Assembly (NCBI GenBank): GCA_947629015.1
Contig: CANRCB010000012.1
Location: 1 to 53,856 of the forward strand
Source: an uncultured Gemmiger sp.
Lineage (GTDB): Bacteria > Bacillota > Clostridia > Oscillospirales > Ruminococcaceae
Direction of reading: 5' to 3'
DNA: 53,856 nt
Both the position numbers and the translations under genes were made by a program. Positions within the stretch are counted from its first letter, which is position 1, and each line of letters starts with the position of its first letter. The notes below the pieces were generated by a model. It worked only from the letters and a program-made list of their open reading frames with translations. It had not been told where the DNA came from and searched no databases. Shown here piece after piece: positions 27,208-36,069 of this stretch.

Positions 27208-27236
27208 ATTATACCGCGCCTTTTTGCCCAAGTCAA
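27208..27236 (-). promoter_or_regulatory. Promoter of the thrS T-box transcript
   Basis: TTGACT (27231-27236) and TATAAT (27208-27213) with a 17-base spacer on the minus strand. Confidence 0.88.
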
Positions 27237-27372
27237 GCCTTTTGGCGGGGCGCGGCGGGCGCCGCGGGCGGGTTTTGCCCAAAGCCGGGCCGGCGAAAAA
27301 GTTTTCCTTGCATTTTGCGCCCATATATGCTAAACTTGGCTTTACATCTTGAACCAAAGGGGAGCTTTTTCC

Positions 27373-27618
27373 ATGAACGTATACGAGATCATCCTCGGCG
27401 TGGTGCTCATCATCGCCTCGCTGCTCATCATCCTGGTCACCCTGCTGCAGCAGCAGAAGGGGCAGGGCCTTTCCGCCGCCATCATGGGGGACAGCAGCCT
27501 GATGGCCGCCGGCCGCGCCCGCGGCAACGAAGCCAAGCTGGCCCTTATCACCAAGGTGGGCGGCGCGGTGCTGTTTGTGGTGGCGTTGGTGGTCTGCGTG
27601 CTCAGCGCGCGGCTGTAA
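27373..27618 (+). CDS. secG: Preprotein translocase subunit SecG
   Basis: The 81-aa protein has two hydrophobic helices (about 5-25 and 57-78) around LLQQQKGQGLSAAIMGDSS, the conserved cytoplasmic loop of SecG. It assists SecYE during protein export. The start at 27373 follows AAAGGGGAG. A plausible promoter is TTGCAT-N17-TAAACT just upstream. The ribonuclease R gene follows 92 bases on, the usual secG-rnr order in Firmicutes. Confidence 0.93.
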   Translation: MNVYEIILGVVLIIASLLIILVTLLQQQKGQGLSAAIMGDSSLMAAGRARGNEAKLALITKVGGAVLFVVALVVCVLSARL

Positions 27619-27710
27619 GCGCATTCCGGTCGATTTTTCAAAACAGGGCGGCCCCGCGGCGCATTGCCGGGGGTCGCTTTTGTGTGGTTCGTTCATGTAA
27701 AGGGGCAGGT

Positions 27711-29900
27711 ATGGATACGCAACAGCTTACGCAAAAGGTCCTGCGCGCCGTGGCGCGCCGCCCGCACACCGCGGCGGAATTGCAAAACAATCTGCAGGTG
27801 CCCGGCGCGCAGCTGCGCACGGTGCTGGCCGCGCTGGCGGCCTCCGGGCAGGTGGTGCGCCAGGGCGGGCAGTATACCGCCGGGCAAAGCGGCGCGGCCG
27901 GCCAGGGGGCGCCCGCCGGGCCGGCGCAGGGCATCCCGTGCGTTTTGTCCAAGCTGGCGCCGCGGTTCGGCTTTGCCGCCCCTGAGGACGGCACGGGCGA
28001 GATCTTTATCCCCGGCCGCTTTTTGCTGGGCGCCATGCCGCGGGACCGGGTGCTCGTCCGCCTTTTGCCGCCGGCGCCCGGCGCCCAGCGCGAGGGGGAA
28101 AAGCGCAGCGGCGAGGTCGTTGCCGTCACGGTGCCGCAGGCCCGCTTTGCCGGCACCGTCCTGTATGATGAGGAGCACCGCCTTGCCGTGGAGCCGGACG
28201 GCTGCCCCGGCGTGGCTGTCCCGCTCGCGCCCGGGCAGGCGGGCGGCGCCAAACCGGGCGACAAGGTCGGCGCGCGGCTGGCGGCCCGCGGCGCCCGCCA
28301 TGCCGAGCACCGCGCCGCCGTGGAACAGTGTTTCGGCGCGGCGGACTGCGCCGCCCACTGCGCCGGGGCGGTGCTGTACCGCTACGGCGTGCGGCAGGCG
28401 TTCCCGCCCGAGGTGCTCGCCGAGGCATCGGCCCTGCCCGAGGCCGTGGATGCCGGCCGGGAGCTGGCCGCCGGCACCCGGGCCGATCTGCGCGGCGTGC
28501 CCGTCTTTACCGTGGACAGCGCCGCCACCCGCGATATCGACGATGCCGTCAGCGTGCGCACGCTCGCGGGCGGCGGGTTCGAGCTGGGCGTGCACATCGC
28601 CGATGTCAGCCACTATGTGCGCCCCGGCACCGCCCTGGATGCCGAGGCCCAGGCGCGCGCCACCAGCATCTATTACGCCGACACCGTCATCCCCATGCTG
28701 CCGGCGCGGCTCTCCAACGGGCTGTGTTCCCTCAACGAGGGCGCGGACCGCCTTGCCTTTTCCTGCCTGATGGAGCTGGACGCCGCCGGCCGCCTGACCG
28801 GCTACCACTTTGTCAAAAGCGTGATACGCAGCCGCGTCAAGGGCGTTTACGGGGAGCTGAACCTCCTCCTTGACGGCAGCAATGACCCCGCCCTGCTCAC
28901 CAGATACGCGGCCGTGGCCGGGCAGCTGCCCGCGCTGCGCGCCCTGTACGAAAAGCGCCTTGCTTTGCGCCGCGCGCGCGGCGGCATGGAGCTGGACAGC
29001 CCCGAGGCAAAGCTCGTACTGGATGCGGCCGGGCGCTGTGTCGGGGTGCGGCGGGCCGCGCGCGGCGCCGCCGAGGCGATGATCGAGGAATGTATGCTGC
29101 TGGCCAACCAGTGCGCGGCGGCGGCCGGGCGGGGGTACGGGGTGCCGTTCGTCTACCGCGTGCATGAGCCGCCGGACGCCGCCCGCGCCGAAAAGCTGCG
29201 CGCCATGCTGCGCGCCTGCGGCCTTCCGGCCGAGGGGCTGTTCCGCGGCGCGGTGCCCACCCAGCGGGAGCTGGCCGCTTTGCTGGAGCGCACGCGCGGC
29301 CAGCCGGCCGGCGCGGCGGTGCACACGGCGGTGCTGCGCAGCATGCAGAAGGCGCGCTACGCCCCGCAGCCGCTGGGGCACTACGGGCTGGCCCTGGCGG
29401 ACTACGCGCACTTTACCAGCCCCATCCGCCGCTACCCGGACCTGGCCGTCCACCGCATCCTTACCGACAGGCTGCGCGGCGCCGGCACCGCGCGCCTTGT
29501 GCAGGATTATACCGAATACGCCGCCCACACCGCCGCGCACGCCACCGCGCAGGAGGGCACCGCCGCCGGCCTTGAGCGCGAGATGGAAGCCATCTACAAG
29601 GCCGAGTATATGCGCGCCCATCTTGGCGAGGCGTTTGCCGGCACCGTCTCGGGCGTGACGCCGCGCGGGGTGTTCGTCCAGCTGGAGAACACCGTCGAGG
29701 GCTTTGTGCCCGCCGCGCAGCTGTGCCAGGGCGAGCCGGAAATGCTGGAGGGCGTGTGCCTGCGCGACCCCCTCACCGGCAGGACGTGGCGCCTTGGCGA
29801 CGCCATGCGGGTGCGGGCCGAGGCCGCCGACGTGGCGCTTGGGCAGGTGGATCTTCTGCCGCTTGACGGCGCCGCCGCGCCGGTGGTATCATCCCGGTAG
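27711..29900 (+). CDS. rnr: Ribonuclease R
   Basis: The 729-aa 3'-to-5' exoribonuclease has an N-terminal winged-helix and cold-shock region, the RNB catalytic domain with FTVDSAATRDIDDAVSV near residue 275, ANQCAAAAGRGYGVPFVYRVHE, and YAHFTSPIRRYPDLAVHR, and a C-terminal S1 domain (FAGTVSGVTPRGVFVQLENTVEGFV). It degrades structured RNA and works with tmRNA quality control. The start at 27711 follows AAGGGGCAGGT. The smpB gene that often follows is not present here. Confidence 0.95.
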   Translation: MDTQQLTQKVLRAVARRPHTAAELQNNLQVPGAQLRTVLAALAASGQVVRQGGQYTAGQSGAAGQGAPAGPAQGIPCVLSKLAPRFGFAAPEDGTGEIFIPGRFLLGAMPRDRVLVRLLPPAPGAQREGEKRSGEVVAVTVPQARFAGTVLYDEEHRLAVEPDGCPGVAVPLAPGQAGGAKPGDKVGARLAARGARHAEHRAAVEQCFGAADCAAHCAGAVLYRYGVRQAFPPEVLAEASALPEAVDAGRELAAGTRADLRGVPVFTVDSAATRDIDDAVSVRTLAGGGFELGVHIADVSHYVRPGTALDAEAQARATSIYYADTVIPMLPARLSNGLCSLNEGADRLAFSCLMELDAAGRLTGYHFVKSVIRSRVKGVYGELNLLLDGSNDPALLTRYAAVAGQLPALRALYEKRLALRRARGGMELDSPEAKLVLDAAGRCVGVRRAARGAAEAMIEECMLLANQCAAAAGRGYGVPFVYRVHEPPDAARAEKLRAMLRACGLPAEGLFRGAVPTQRELAALLERTRGQPAGAAVHTAVLRSMQKARYAPQPLGHYGLALADYAHFTSPIRRYPDLAVHRILTDRLRGAGTARLVQDYTEYAAHTAAHATAQEGTAAGLEREMEAIYKAEYMRAHLGEAFAGTVSGVTPRGVFVQLENTVEGFVPAAQLCQGEPEMLEGVCLRDPLTGRTWRLGDAMRVRAEAADVALGQVDLLPLDGAAAPVVSSR

Positions 29901-29935
29901 AAAGACAAAACCCGGTAAAGGAGCGTGACCTTTTT

Positions 29936-31117
29936 ATGGCAGATGCGCTGCAAACCAGGGCCGAGGCCCTGCAGCCGTGGCTGAGCGCCCTGCGGCGGGA
30001 GCTGCACCGCACCCCCGAGCTTGCCTGGCAGGAATTTGCCACCGCCGCCGCCGTGGAGCGGGAGCTGGACCGCGCCGGCATCCCGCACCGGCGCATCGGT
30101 GAGACCGGCGTGCTGGGCGTCATCCGGGGGGCGCGCCCCGGCGGCGCCGTCGCGCTGCGCGCCGATATGGACGCTTTGCCCGTTGAGGAGCAGAACACCT
30201 GTGATTACCGCAGCGCCGTGCCGGGCAGGATGCACGCCTGCGGGCACGACGGCCACACCGCCATGCTGCTGGGCGCGGCCCGCCTGCTGGCGGAGGAACG
30301 CGATGCCCTTGCCGGTGAGGTGCGCCTGCTTTTCCAGCCGGCCGAGGAGACGGGCGGCGGCGCGCGCGCCATGATCCGCGCGGGCGCGCTGGAGGGCGTG
30401 CGCCGGGTGTTCGGTATGCACGTGGCCACCAACGTGCCGGTGGGCAGCGTGGGGCTCAAGGCCGGGTTCAACAACGCCTCGGTGGATGTGTTCACGGTGC
30501 GGGTGCAGGGCAAGGGTGCCCATGTATCGGCCCCGCAGCGCGGCGTCGACGCGCTGTACATCGCCAGCCACATCGTGGTGGCGGTGCAGGCGCTCGTCAC
30601 GCGGCGCACCAGCGCCGTGGAGCCGCTCATCATCGGCATCGGCAAGCTCAACGCCGGCACGGCCTACAACGCCGTGGCCGAATCCGCCGTGCTGGAGGGC
30701 ACCATCCGCGCCTGCTCGCCCCAAACGCGCGCCGACGCGAAGGCGATGCTGGAACAGACGGTGCAGGGCGTCGCGGCGATGTACGGCGGCAGCGCCGCCG
30801 TCGTGTGGGACGATATCGCCAGCGTGCTCGTCAACGACGAGGCCGCCACCGCCGAGGTGCTCGGCCTTGTCCGGCAGCGCCGGCCCGACCTGACCCCCGT
30901 CACCGACCGCCCGCTGGATCTGGCCGGCGAGGATTTTGCCGAGTATCTGCGCGAGGTGCCGGGCGTGTTCGCCTACCTTGGCACCGCCGACCCCGCCCGC
31001 CCTGAGACGCACAACTCCATCCACAACGGCCGCTTTGAAATGGATGAGCGCGCTTTGGCCATCGGCGCATGGCTGCACGCCGCCTGCGCCCTGCACTGGC
31101 TCGGCGAGGGGGCGTAG
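29936..31117 (+). CDS. M20-family metallo-amidohydrolase
   Basis: The 393-aa M20D-type enzyme has HRTPELAWQE near the N-terminus, LRADMDALPVEE, the metal-binding CGHDGHTAMLLGAA, FQPAEETGGGARAMI, and HNSIHNGRFEMDE at the C-terminus with a ligand His. Relatives hydrolyse N-acyl or N-acetyl amino acids and related amides; substrate cannot be told from sequence. The start at 29936 follows AAAGGAG. It lies 35 bases after rnr, so co-transcription is likely. Confidence 0.88.
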   Translation: MADALQTRAEALQPWLSALRRELHRTPELAWQEFATAAAVERELDRAGIPHRRIGETGVLGVIRGARPGGAVALRADMDALPVEEQNTCDYRSAVPGRMHACGHDGHTAMLLGAARLLAEERDALAGEVRLLFQPAEETGGGARAMIRAGALEGVRRVFGMHVATNVPVGSVGLKAGFNNASVDVFTVRVQGKGAHVSAPQRGVDALYIASHIVVAVQALVTRRTSAVEPLIIGIGKLNAGTAYNAVAESAVLEGTIRACSPQTRADAKAMLEQTVQGVAAMYGGSAAVVWDDIASVLVNDEAATAEVLGLVRQRRPDLTPVTDRPLDLAGEDFAEYLREVPGVFAYLGTADPARPETHNSIHNGRFEMDERALAIGAWLHAACALHWLGEGA

Positions 31118-31149
31118 GGAGGTTTTTGCCCGCGGCGCCATGCGCCGCG

Positions 31150-31187
31150 CAAAGCAAATTTTTATTGACCAATAAAAATTTGCTTTG
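31150..31187. terminator. Perfect 18-bp AT-rich hairpin after the amidohydrolase gene
   Basis: Arms 31150-31167 and 31170-31187 are fully complementary with a 2-base loop (core CAAATTTTTATTG). It follows a GC hairpin, TTTTTGCCCGCGGCGCC (about 31123-31150). It may act as terminator, though cruciform formation is also possible. Confidence 0.55.
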
Positions 31188-31269
31188 GCAAAAACGTCCC
31201 GGAGCGTAGCGCAGCGGAGCGAGGGCGTTCCGAAATGGGCGGCGCGCGCACGCGCGCCATAAGGGGATG

Positions 31270-31535
31270 CGTTGGCTGCCGCTTTTTACCGGAATTTTGC
31301 TTTTTACCGTTCCTTTTCGTGACCGAAAAGGAACCGAAAAGGTCCCGCTGGTTTCGCATGCAGCGGACCCACGACCAAAGGGGGTTCCCCCCTTTGGAAT
31401 CCCCCGAGGCAAGATATCGCCCGGGTGCTTGGGCGTGCACCATCCCCCGTCCGCCGGACGGACGCCACCTTGCGGCGCCGTCCGCGCTCACGCCGCGCTG
31501 CGCGCCGCTACGGCCAGGGCGCGGCAAACCGTAAA
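31270..31535. repeat. Structured interspersed repeat, family A, copy 2 (inverted)
   Basis: This is the reverse complement of the unit at 228-487. The stem GTTCCTTTTCG/CGAAAAGGAAC (31309-31319 with 31324-31334) replaces GTTCTCTTTCG/CGAAAGAGAAC of copy 1, so two base pairs have changed on both arms. CCAAAGGGG..CCCCTTTGG and CCGTCC..GGACGG palindromes are also kept. The flank 31536-31745 has more GC-rich short hairpins (GGCGTCGGGGACGCC, GGCCGCGCAGCGGCC, GCGGGAAGCGTTCCCGC) and no gene that I can support. Confidence 0.75.
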
Positions 31536-31772
31536 ATACGGATTGCGGGGCGTCGGGGACGCCGAGGGGCAGCGAGGCGTTTCGGAGCGCAAGCTCCGGG
31601 CTTTGCACCGGAGCCAAGCGGGCCAAAGGCCCGGCTCTTAGGCCGGAGATAGGTGGCCGCGCAGCGGCCGGATGAGGGGCCGGGGCGGGAAGCGTTCCCG
31701 CGCCCATTTATGGCGTGCGCGCCGCATATAAAAAATCCCCCGCGCCGCACCCGGGCACGGGGGATCTTTGTA

Positions 31773-31861
31773 CGGAAAGAGGGGGATTCGAACCCCCGAG
31801 GGCTTTAGGGGCCCTACACGATTTCCAGTCGTGCGCCTTAGACCAGCTCAGCCATCTTTCC
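31773..31861 (-). tRNA. tRNA-Ser (anticodon GGA)
   Basis: An 89-base class II tRNA on the minus strand. The acceptor GGAAAGA pairs with TCTTTCC, the anticodon stem CACGA/TCGTG holds loop CTGGAAA (anticodon 31824-31826), there is a long variable arm, and the T arm has GGTTCGAATCC. CCA is not encoded. Confidence 0.95.
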
Positions 31862-31899
31862 AGGATGTGCGGCCCGCCGGTCCCCGGGCCGCAAGGTGT

Positions 31900-31928
31900 A
31901 TTATAGCAATTCGCCGCGGCACTGTCAA
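31900..31928 (-). promoter_or_regulatory. Promoter of tRNA-Ser
   Basis: TTGACA (31923-31928) and TATAAT (31900-31905), both perfect, with a 17-base spacer on the minus strand. Confidence 0.9.
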
Positions 31929-31941
31929 GCCTTTTTCCGCC

Positions 31942-32772
31942 TCAGCCGCGCCCGGCAAGGTCGTGCGTCACAAAGCCGCCCAGCTCGCCGCCGTCGCTCA
32001 AACCGTAGGCGAACGCCTTGCTGCGCAGCGCGGCGTACAGCTCCGCCAGCGTGGCCTGGTAATACGGGGCCAGGAACAGCCCGCCCAGCGGCACAAGGCC
32101 CGCCAGCAGATCCCACCCGAAGAACGAGAGCTCCAGCCCCAGGCTGTGCAGCTTTTCCCCCTCCATCATGGCCTTGCTCAGGTCCATGGCGCGGCGGGTG
32201 GTCAGGTAGGGGTTTTCGGCCAGCAGGTAGGGCACAAGGCGGTAGCAGTAGCCCCAGTAGACGCCTGGGATGATGAGCAGCGAGCCCGCGAGGATCTTCA
32301 GGTCCGTCAGCAATGTTACCTTGACGATGTTCATATACCCGCTGTCAAACACCGAGAACGCCGCCCCGATGGGCGCGGGGGCCTGCCGGCTCTCCATAAA
32401 ATAGCGCGCGCGGCCCACCGTCAGGGGGTTGGTCAAAAAGATGACCCAGCAGCACACCAGCGCCAGCGCGACCAGCACCACCACGGAAATAAACCCGGCC
32501 GCGATCGCGGAAGCGGACAACGCCGCCTGCGCATAGGGGACGCGGTAGGCAGCGCCGCGCACCGCACCCCCGGCCAACGCCGCCGACGTGCCCTGGTACA
32601 ACCCGTCGCCCGCCGGGGATGTATCCGCCGTGTTGAACAGCATCGCATAGTTGAACGTGCCGCTGCTGCTCACGCCCAAAAGGCCCAGCAGCAGGCACAC
32701 GGCAAAACTGCGCCAATACCGCTGGTTCAGCGCCTGCTTGGCGTTGCGCTTCAAAAGTGCGCAGGTCCACAT
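31942..32772 (-). CDS. DUF975-like integral membrane protein
   Basis: The 276-aa protein starts at 32772 after AAAGGAGAT. The N-terminus LKRNAKQALNQRYWRSFAVCLLLGLL and the later segments ILAGSLLIIPGVYWGYCYRLVPYLLAENP and ILSKAMMEG-like DLSKAMMEGEK fit the DUF975 family, which has about six membrane helices and no known function. Its own promoter was not identified. It lies between two tRNA genes in the same orientation; the upstream tRNA-Gly has its own promoter. Confidence 0.75.
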   Translation of the reverse strand: MWTCALLKRNAKQALNQRYWRSFAVCLLLGLLGVSSSGTFNYAMLFNTADTSPAGDGLYQGTSAALAGGAVRGAAYRVPYAQAALSASAIAAGFISVVVLVALALVCCWVIFLTNPLTVGRARYFMESRQAPAPIGAAFSVFDSGYMNIVKVTLLTDLKILAGSLLIIPGVYWGYCYRLVPYLLAENPYLTTRRAMDLSKAMMEGEKLHSLGLELSFFGWDLLAGLVPLGGLFLAPYYQATLAELYAALRSKAFAYGLSDGGELGGFVTHDLAGRG

Positions 32773-32880
32773 ATCCGTCCCATCTCCTTTACCGCGGCGG
32801 CCCGGCGGCCGCCGTTTGCAACAGTATAGCACTTTTTCAAGGAACTGGCGGCGGCCCAAACGGGCTGCCGCCAGTTGGAT

Positions 32881-32955
32881 TGGAGCAGGTAATGGGAGTC
32901 GAACCCACCTCCACAGCTTGGAAGGCTGTTATACTAGCCGATGTACTATACCTGC
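32881..32955 (-). tRNA. tRNA-Gly (anticodon UCC)
   Basis: Minus strand; acceptor GCAGGTA pairs with TACCTGC, discriminator T, and CCA is encoded (32881-32883). The anticodon arm ACAGC-CTTCCAA-GCTGT gives TCC. The T arm carries GGTTCGACTCC. Confidence 0.95.
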
Positions 32956-32966
32956 GCGGTACGCTT

Positions 32967-32996
32967 ATTATAGCCGCGCAGGGCGGGGCTTGTCAA
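32967..32996 (-). promoter_or_regulatory. Promoter of tRNA-Gly
   Basis: TTGACA (32991-32996) and TATAAT (32967-32972) with an 18-base spacer on the minus strand. Confidence 0.88.
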
Positions 32997-33023
32997 GATA
33001 CGGGGCGGCCGCCCTCTGCCGGT

Positions 33024-33665
33024 TCAATACAAGCTCGAATACCCGTAGCTGTTGACGAGCGCCTCGATGCGCATACCGCGCTGGCACCACGGGCAGCTGT
33101 GCGCGTCGTAGGAGCGGTAGTCCGGCAGGTCCTGCGGATCAAACAGGGAGGTGATGGGGATGCCCTCGCACTCCTGCACGGTGGCAAACAGCGCCATCAG
33201 GCCGACCACCTGCCCGCCGTAGTACCGCACCGCCTCGATGGCGGATTTCATCGTGAAACCCGTCGTGACCGAGGCCGCCAGCACCAGCACGTGCTTGCCG
33301 GTGATCATAGGGGAAAGGTTTTCGCGGAACAGCAGCTGGCTGCCGGCCGTATGCTCCGGCGTGACGACGTGGATCTCCTGCCGGGAGTTGATGTTCATGA
33401 AGCCTTCCCGCGTGAGCTCGCTGGCCAGGCACGCGCCGATGACCTCGGTGCCGTCAAGGCAGAGGATGGTGTCGACGATGGTGTTGGCCTTGTACGCCGC
33501 GGCCAGCTCATGCGAGACGGCGCGCGCCTCGGACAGGCGGGTCTTGGGGACGGTGACGTCGATAAAATAATTGATATGGCTGTGGCTGGTGGCAAAGTGC
33601 CCCATACCGACGCGCAGGTAGAGGTTCTCATGTTTGGTGGGCATTTTGACCAGGCTGATGGGCAT
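33024..33665 (-). CDS. Orotate-phosphoribosyltransferase-like protein with altered PRPP loop
   Basis: The 213-aa protein has the type I PRTase fold pattern: NTIVDTILCLDGTEVIGACLA, then a PRPP-loop-like segment VLVLAASVTTGFTM (126-139), where catalytic members have two acidic residues (VVDDVVTTG) in place of AAS. A C-terminal CPWC pair (Cys191, Cys194) could bind metal. It may be a regulator or a PRTase with unusual chemistry rather than PyrE. The start at 33665 follows AAAGGAGGCG. Divergent from the DnaD-like gene. Confidence 0.7.
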   Translation of the reverse strand: MPISLVKMPTKHENLYLRVGMGHFATSHSHINYFIDVTVPKTRLSEARAVSHELAAAYKANTIVDTILCLDGTEVIGACLASELTREGFMNINSRQEIHVVTPEHTAGSQLLFRENLSPMITGKHVLVLAASVTTGFTMKSAIEAVRYYGGQVVGLMALFATVQECEGIPITSLFDPQDLPDYRSYDAHSCPWCQRGMRIEALVNSYGYSSLY

Positions 33666-33797
33666 GGCGGAGCGCCTCCTTTGCAGGACGATAGGATACT
33701 TTTATTATTGTAAGCAAAACGGCGGCGGGCCGCAAGGTGAAAGTTTGCCAAAAACCCGCCCGCGTTTTTGGCGATTTTTTCCGCCGCGCGGCGCCGC

Positions 33798-33826
33798 TTT
33801 ACAGGATTTTGCGGGGATGCTATAAT
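33798..33826 (+). promoter_or_regulatory. Promoter of the dnaD-like/dnaC-like pair
   Basis: TTTACA (33798-33803) and TATAAT (33821-33826) with a 17-base spacer, about 50 bases before the GTG start. Confidence 0.8.
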
Positions 33827-33875
33827 AAAAGCAAGATCTGCCGCCTTCGGGGCGGCCGCAAAGGGGGCGGGCCGT

Positions 33876-34814
33876 GTGGCGTACAAGCTGGCGGAGCAAA
33901 ACGGGGACAGCACCGCCGTGCCGCAGGTGGTGATGGCGCACGTGGCCCGCGCCGACGGCGACACGGTGCGCGTGGCGCTGCACATTTTGGCCACCGGCGA
34001 GGCCGAGCCGCGCGCCCTTGCCAAAGCGCTGGGCCTGAAAAGCGTGGAGGCCGCCAGGCGCGCGCTGCAATACTGGGCGGGCGCGGGGCTGCTTGTGAAG
34101 GAGCGCGCGCTGCCCGCCAAAGAGGCAAAAACGGAGGAGGAGAAGGCCGCCGGCATCGACCTGGCCGCGCTGGACGACCCGTATGTAGCCGTTTTGTGCG
34201 AGGAGGCGCAGGCCACGCTGGGCCGCGCGCTGGGCCGCAGCGAATTGCAGCGCCTTGTGGCGCTGTACCTGGAGGACGGCTGGGGGCCGGACGTGCTTTT
34301 GCTGGCCGCCGGGGAGGCCGCGCGGCAGGGGCGGCACACGGTGGCGGCCCTGGCGCGGGAGCTGGAGCGCTGGCGGGAAGCGGGCGTGGAGACCGGCGAG
34401 GACGCCGAGCGGTATCTGGCGCGCCAGACCCGGCGGGAGGCGCACCGCGCCGAGGCGGCCGCGCTGTTTGCGCTGGAGCCCGCGGCGCTGACCCGCTGGG
34501 AGCGCGGCGCCATCGACCGCTGGTATGAGGAATGGCAGATGGACGCGCCGATGATTGAGGAGGCGCTTTTGCACGCCGAGGGCAAGCGCACCGTGCGCTA
34601 TGTGGACGGCATCCTGCGCCGCTGGCACGCCGAGGGCCTGACGACGGTGGCCGCCGTGCGCGGCAAGGGGCAGCTGGCGGGCAGCAACATCCTTGCCACC
34701 GGCCGGCGCGCCCCCGCCCCGGGGCGTGCCGCCCCGGCCGCCGCGCCGCAGCGCAGCCTGAACGCGATCCTGGACGAGGAACTGGAGGGGATCACCGATG
34801 CGTACGAGGGATGA
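33876..34814 (+). CDS. DnaD-domain replication initiation protein
   Basis: The 312-aa protein has an N-terminal winged-helix region (TVRVALHILATGEAEPRALAKALGLKSVEAARRALQYWAGAGLL) and two DnaD-type domains, the second ending ALTRWERGAIDRWYEEWQMD..YVDGILRRWHAEGL. DnaD/DnaB proteins help load the replicative helicase in low-GC Gram-positives. The start is taken as GTG 33876 (VAYKLAEQ) after AAAGGGGG. It overlaps the following loader gene by 17 bases. Length suits a DnaB-like loader partner. Confidence 0.8.
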   Translation: MAYKLAEQNGDSTAVPQVVMAHVARADGDTVRVALHILATGEAEPRALAKALGLKSVEAARRALQYWAGAGLLVKERALPAKEAKTEEEKAAGIDLAALDDPYVAVLCEEAQATLGRALGRSELQRLVALYLEDGWGPDVLLLAAGEAARQGRHTVAALARELERWREAGVETGEDAERYLARQTRREAHRAEAAALFALEPAALTRWERGAIDRWYEEWQMDAPMIEEALLHAEGKRTVRYVDGILRRWHAEGLTTVAAVRGKGQLAGSNILATGRRAPAPGRAAPAAAPQRSLNAILDEELEGITDAYEG

Positions 34815-35802
34815 ACTTTTCCGGCAGGCGCAGCGCCAGGTGGCGGCGCGCCGCCAGCGGGCCGTGATGCAGGCCGAGACCGCCCGGCGGGAGGCGTTCG
34901 CCCTGTACCCCGCGCTGGCCGCCGCCGCCGATGCCCGCACCGACGCCGGCCTTGCCCTGACCCGGGCCGCCGCCGCCGGCGCGGACCTTGCCGCTGCGCG
35001 CGCCGCGCTGGCGGATGCCGAGGCGCGCTATGCCGCCGCCCTGCGGCAGGCCGGGTTTGACGCCGCGGCCTTCGCCCCCGCTTATACCTGCCCGGCCTGC
35101 CGCGACACCGGCGTGGTGGACGGCCGCCCCTGCCGCTGCGTGGCGGAGCTTGTGCGCGGGCTGCGCCGGGAGGAGATCAACAACGCCTCGCCCCTCAAGC
35201 TGTGCGGGTTCGAGACGTTCGACCTGACGCGGTATCCCACCGACTATGACGAGGAGCTAGAGACCTCTTTGCGGGAGTACATGGGCAAGATCCTGGACGG
35301 CTGCCTCCGGTACGCGCAGTCCTTCAAGCCGAACAGCCGCAGCCTGCTTTTTACCGGCACGGCCGGGCTTGGCAAAACGCACCTGGCGCTGGCCATCGCC
35401 GACAGCGTGCTGGACCAGGGGTTCGATGTGCTGTACACCAGCTCCGCCGCGCTGGTGGCGCAGCTTGCGCGGGAGCATTTTGAGCACGACGAGGACACCG
35501 AATGGCTGACCGCCTGCCAGAATGCCGACCTTTTGATCCTTGACGACCTTGGTACCGAATATGTGAACGCTTTGACCATCAGCGTGCTGTATGAGCTCGT
35601 CAACACCCGGATGCTGTGCCGCCGCCCGACCATCTACACCTCCAACATCACCGACGACGCCGTGCTGGAGGCGCGCTATACCGAAAAGGTCTCCAGCCGC
35701 ATTTTGGGCAGCTGCAAGGTGCTGCGCTTTTACGGCGCCGACCAGCGCCGCCCGGGGCAAAACAAGGCAAAAGGCAAAGGCAGGGAAAAGGGGGACACAT
35801 GA
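34798..35802 (+). CDS. DnaC/DnaI-like helicase-loader ATPase
   Basis: The 334-aa AAA+ protein has an Ala/Arg-rich N-terminal helical region (1-90), a cysteine cluster YTCPACRDTG..PCRC (about 98-117) that should bind zinc as in DnaI, Walker A FTGTAGLGKTHLALA near 187 and Walker B LLILDDLGTE near 243, with a sensor I at IYTSN. It loads the DnaB-type helicase with the DnaD-domain protein encoded just upstream. The C-terminal tail is Lys/Gly-rich. Start ATG 34798. Confidence 0.85.
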   Translation: MRTRDELFRQAQRQVAARRQRAVMQAETARREAFALYPALAAAADARTDAGLALTRAAAAGADLAAARAALADAEARYAAALRQAGFDAAAFAPAYTCPACRDTGVVDGRPCRCVAELVRGLRREEINNASPLKLCGFETFDLTRYPTDYDEELETSLREYMGKILDGCLRYAQSFKPNSRSLLFTGTAGLGKTHLALAIADSVLDQGFDVLYTSSAALVAQLAREHFEHDEDTEWLTACQNADLLILDDLGTEYVNALTISVLYELVNTRMLCRRPTIYTSNITDDAVLEARYTEKVSSRILGSCKVLRFYGADQRRPGQNKAKGKGREKGDT

Positions 35803-35813
35803 GCCTTGCCCCT

Positions 35814-35938
35814 CTTGCCGCTGCAGCAACGTTTTTCGGCGGGCTCAAGAGTCCGCCCTACACACTCCCATAAAGTGAAGCCCTTTTCCGACAGCCGCAA
35901 GCGGCGCAGCAAAAGTATCGCACTTTTGCTGCGCCGCT
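35814..35938. repeat. Family B intergenic repeat followed by a perfect 17-bp terminator-like stem
   Basis: CTTGCCGCTG..GGCGGGCTCAAGAGTCCGCCCTAC..CCATAA (35814-35875) matches 14311-14370. It is followed by a perfect stem, 35900-35916 with 35922-35938 (loop ATCGC), then TTTCCTTTG. The stem probably ends the dnaD/dnaC transcript. Bases up to 36069 hold only a TATACT-like -10 (36040-36045) for the recombinase gene. Confidence 0.65.
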
Positions 35939-36069
35939 TTCCTTTGCCAAAACAGCGGATGCCCGGCTTTACCGCTTTTTCGGCGGCCCGCCGGCAGCGG
36001 TATGCCCCGGGCGGCTTCCGCTTTTGGGGCGGCGGCCGGTATACTGGATGCCAAAAGGGGGAAAGCAAA

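Noticed and set aside
31235-31720. Short Pro/Arg-rich proteins in the family A repeat
   Set aside because: Both repeat copies give open frames in several frames and both strands, with changes that follow hairpin pairing rather than codon positions.
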